Assembly: GCA_031266235.1 (NCBI GenBank)
Contig: JAISBJ010000027.1
Span: forward strand, 1 to 6,115
Direction of reading: 5' to 3'
Source: Puniceicoccales bacterium
Lineage (GTDB): Bacteria; Verrucomicrobiota; Verrucomicrobiia; Opitutales; LL51
DNA length: 6,115 bases
This document shows positions 5,151 to 6,115 of this stretch, in pieces. The notes under the pieces are model-generated. The model saw nothing but the letters and a program-made list of their open reading frames with translations. It ran no database searches and was not told the DNA's origin. Positions within the stretch are counted from its first letter, which is position 1; each line of letters opens with the position of its first letter. The translations under genes were made by a program, and so were the position numbers.

Positions 5151-5902
5151 GGCGATGTCCTTTGGTGGCGCGGCCGGCCGTGGCCGTAATTTTTCCTATG
5201 GATATTTTGGGATGCGTTCGATGGGGGGCGCTCGTCACCGTCGGTGGGCTGCGTTTTGTTCTTTTGCGAACGAGGTTGGTCAGCCGACTTGAGTCCCAAA
5301 GCCTCCATAATTTTACCGAAAAAACCGCCAATTGCGCCTAAGCATGAGCATTTTTTTTCTCCGCTGCGCGGGCGGTTGGAGGGTTCGGTGTCCGATTTCA
5401 GGCGGATATTATTGGATTCCTCTCTGGATTCATTCCTTGCCGGATTCCTGTGTTCGCCCCTAGGTTCTTTCCTGGGGTCATTCCTCATCGGCCCCTTGCA
5501 TTCGCCTCTAGGTTCATCTCTGAACTCGCCCCTGGACTCCTCCCTTGACTCGCCCCGCCTGCCGGAACAGTGGCATTTGGAATCGCCATATCGCGGATCC
5601 CGTGGAGCGTGGGAGGGACGGTCGCGGCGGCTATTGAGAGCGCTCTTCGCGATTTCCGGTTCTTCGGAGAGATCCAGCAACGGATCGGGCTCGTCGACGC
5701 TCGTCGTTTTGACGCTATTTTTACTTTCCGACGGAATATAATCGCCGCTATCGCACTCCTGGGGGCGATTTTTTACCGAAATGCTGTCGTTGAGCACGAT
5801 AAACGGATCTGTGATTTCACCGACGGAGGATGATTTTTTTTGTTCACGCGCTGACCTTTGCATGCGGCCACGCTTGAGTTGGTTGACTTCTTTGTCTGAC
5901 AT
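5135..5902 (-). CDS. Unrecognised charged low-complexity protein with octapeptide repeats
   Basis: I do not recognise this 255-residue protein. It has no signal peptide or normal membrane helix and looks largely disordered, rich in Arg, Glu, Ser, Pro and Lys. Visible parts: a basic N-terminus (1-23); an acidic-mixed stretch containing EPDPLLDLSEEPE (71-83); a first Cys-x-Cys (KCHC, 109-112); six degenerate 8-residue repeats of the form R-G/N-E/D-x-R-x-E/P-x (116-163); a second Cys-x-Cys (KKCSC, 183-187) followed directly by the only hydrophobic segment, LGAIGGFFGKIMEALGL (188-204), which could form a membrane-seeking or partner-binding helix; and a basic tail (206-255). The ATG at 5902 gives the longest frame and follows AT-rich promoter-like DNA. 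It precedes murA by 20 bp. Nucleic-acid binding, envelope scaffolding or secretion as an effector are all conceivable, and none is shown. The coding assignment rests on the long frame, the 24-bp periodic repeat kept in frame and the snug fit to murA. Confidence 0.7.
   Translation of the reverse strand: MSDKEVNQLKRGRMQRSAREQKKSSSVGEITDPFIVLNDSISVKNRPQECDSGDYIPSESKNSVKTTSVDEPDPLLDLSEEPEIAKSALNSRRDRPSHAPRDPRYGDSKCHCSGRRGESREESRGEFRDEPRGECKGPMRNDPRKEPRGEHRNPARNESREESNNIRLKSDTEPSNRPRSGEKKCSCLGAIGGFFGKIMEALGLKSADQPRSQKNKTQPTDGDERPPSNASQNIHRKNYGHGRPRHQRTSPRKFQ
5414..5557 (-). repeat. Six degenerate 24-bp repeats coding for octapeptides
   Basis: Residues 116-163 of the charged protein divide into RGESREES, RGEFRDEP, RGECKGPM, RNDPRKEP, RGEHRNPA and RNESREES. 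The first and last copies are the most alike. The repeat length is a multiple of three and all copies keep the frame, as expected for a protein repeat that grew by tandem duplication. One copy has gained a cysteine (RGECKGPM). Confidence 0.85.
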
Positions 5903-6115
5903 AATCTACTGTATAATATAATTTTTAAGTGAGCATTTGGAAAATGCAACCCGTATTACCTATTTATTGCGCCTTCCATAGTACAACAATTTGCACGTTT
6001 GCAGCCTTATAATAGCGCGACGGGAATTATCGCAATCTATTTACTAAAAAAATTTTTCGAAATGCAAGAAAATTTTATATGGGCGTAAAATAATTAAAAT
6101 GATTTCGATATTTAC
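5903..6115. other. AT-rich upstream region to the right edge
   Basis: I see no gene here on either strand. It probably carries the promoter and leader of the charged-protein gene. Nothing shows what lies beyond the right edge. Confidence 0.5.
6006..6035 (-). promoter_or_regulatory. Candidate promoter upstream of the charged-protein gene
   Basis: The minus strand has TTGCGA at 6035-6030 and TATAAG at 6011-6006 with an 18-bp spacer, a fair sigma-70-like match (4/6 and 5/6). It would leave a leader of about 95 bases before the ATG at 5902. That leader contains a seven-codon frame (5979-5956) of no clear meaning. A second AT-rich box, TATATTATAC (5920-5911), lies nearer the gene without a good -35 partner. 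Confidence 0.35.

Noticed and set aside
4483..5331. 282-codon minus frame spanning the charged-protein and murA genes
   Set aside because: It is in a different frame from both well-supported genes, overlaps the murA start, and encodes low-complexity Arg/Gly-rich sequence.
5244..5741. 165-codon + strand frame rich in Ser/Leu/Gly
   Set aside because: It is the antisense of the octapeptide-repeat gene; its apparent regularity only mirrors the 24-bp repeats.

Overview
This 6.1 kb window comes from a Gram-negative (diderm) bacterium. The evidence is a GspE/PilB-type secretion ATPase, a lipoprotein with a lipobox, a MurA and an FtnA-type ferritin, all with ordinary bacterial codon use. Coding DNA is moderately GC-rich, while the gaps are strongly AT-rich with long T runs on the + strand. 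The lineage cannot be fixed from sequence alone. A Planctomycetota/Verrucomicrobiota/Chlamydiota-type organism is only a guess, based on the AT-rich spacers, mostly absent Shine-Dalgarno sites and the unusual protein set.

Every confident gene lies on the minus strand. In transcription order (right to left) they are: an unrecognised, highly charged protein with octapeptide repeats (5902-5135); murA for peptidoglycan synthesis, 20 bp downstream (5114-3756); a complete FtnA-like ferritin (3513-3019); a repeat array made of copies of the ferritin gene's 3' end (3119-2495); a small lipoprotein with a SecDF-P1-head-like domain (2442-1942); a 98-bp tandem repeat; and a short GspE/PulE-type ATPase (1743-454). 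The left 450 bases are mostly non-coding, with one weak open frame entering from the left edge.

The genes do not form an obvious pathway. The first two may be co-transcribed. The ferritin, lipoprotein and gspE genes are separated by 200-580 bp of repeat-rich DNA.

The most notable feature is structural. Three of the five confident genes (ferritin, lipoprotein, charged protein) have their last codons, stop codon and 3' flank repeated in tandem directly downstream, with unit sizes of about 166, 98 and 11 bp. The ferritin array has three extra copies of the C-terminal helix region. Its sequence variants support all three possible groupings of the four copies, which points to recombination or gene conversion among them.
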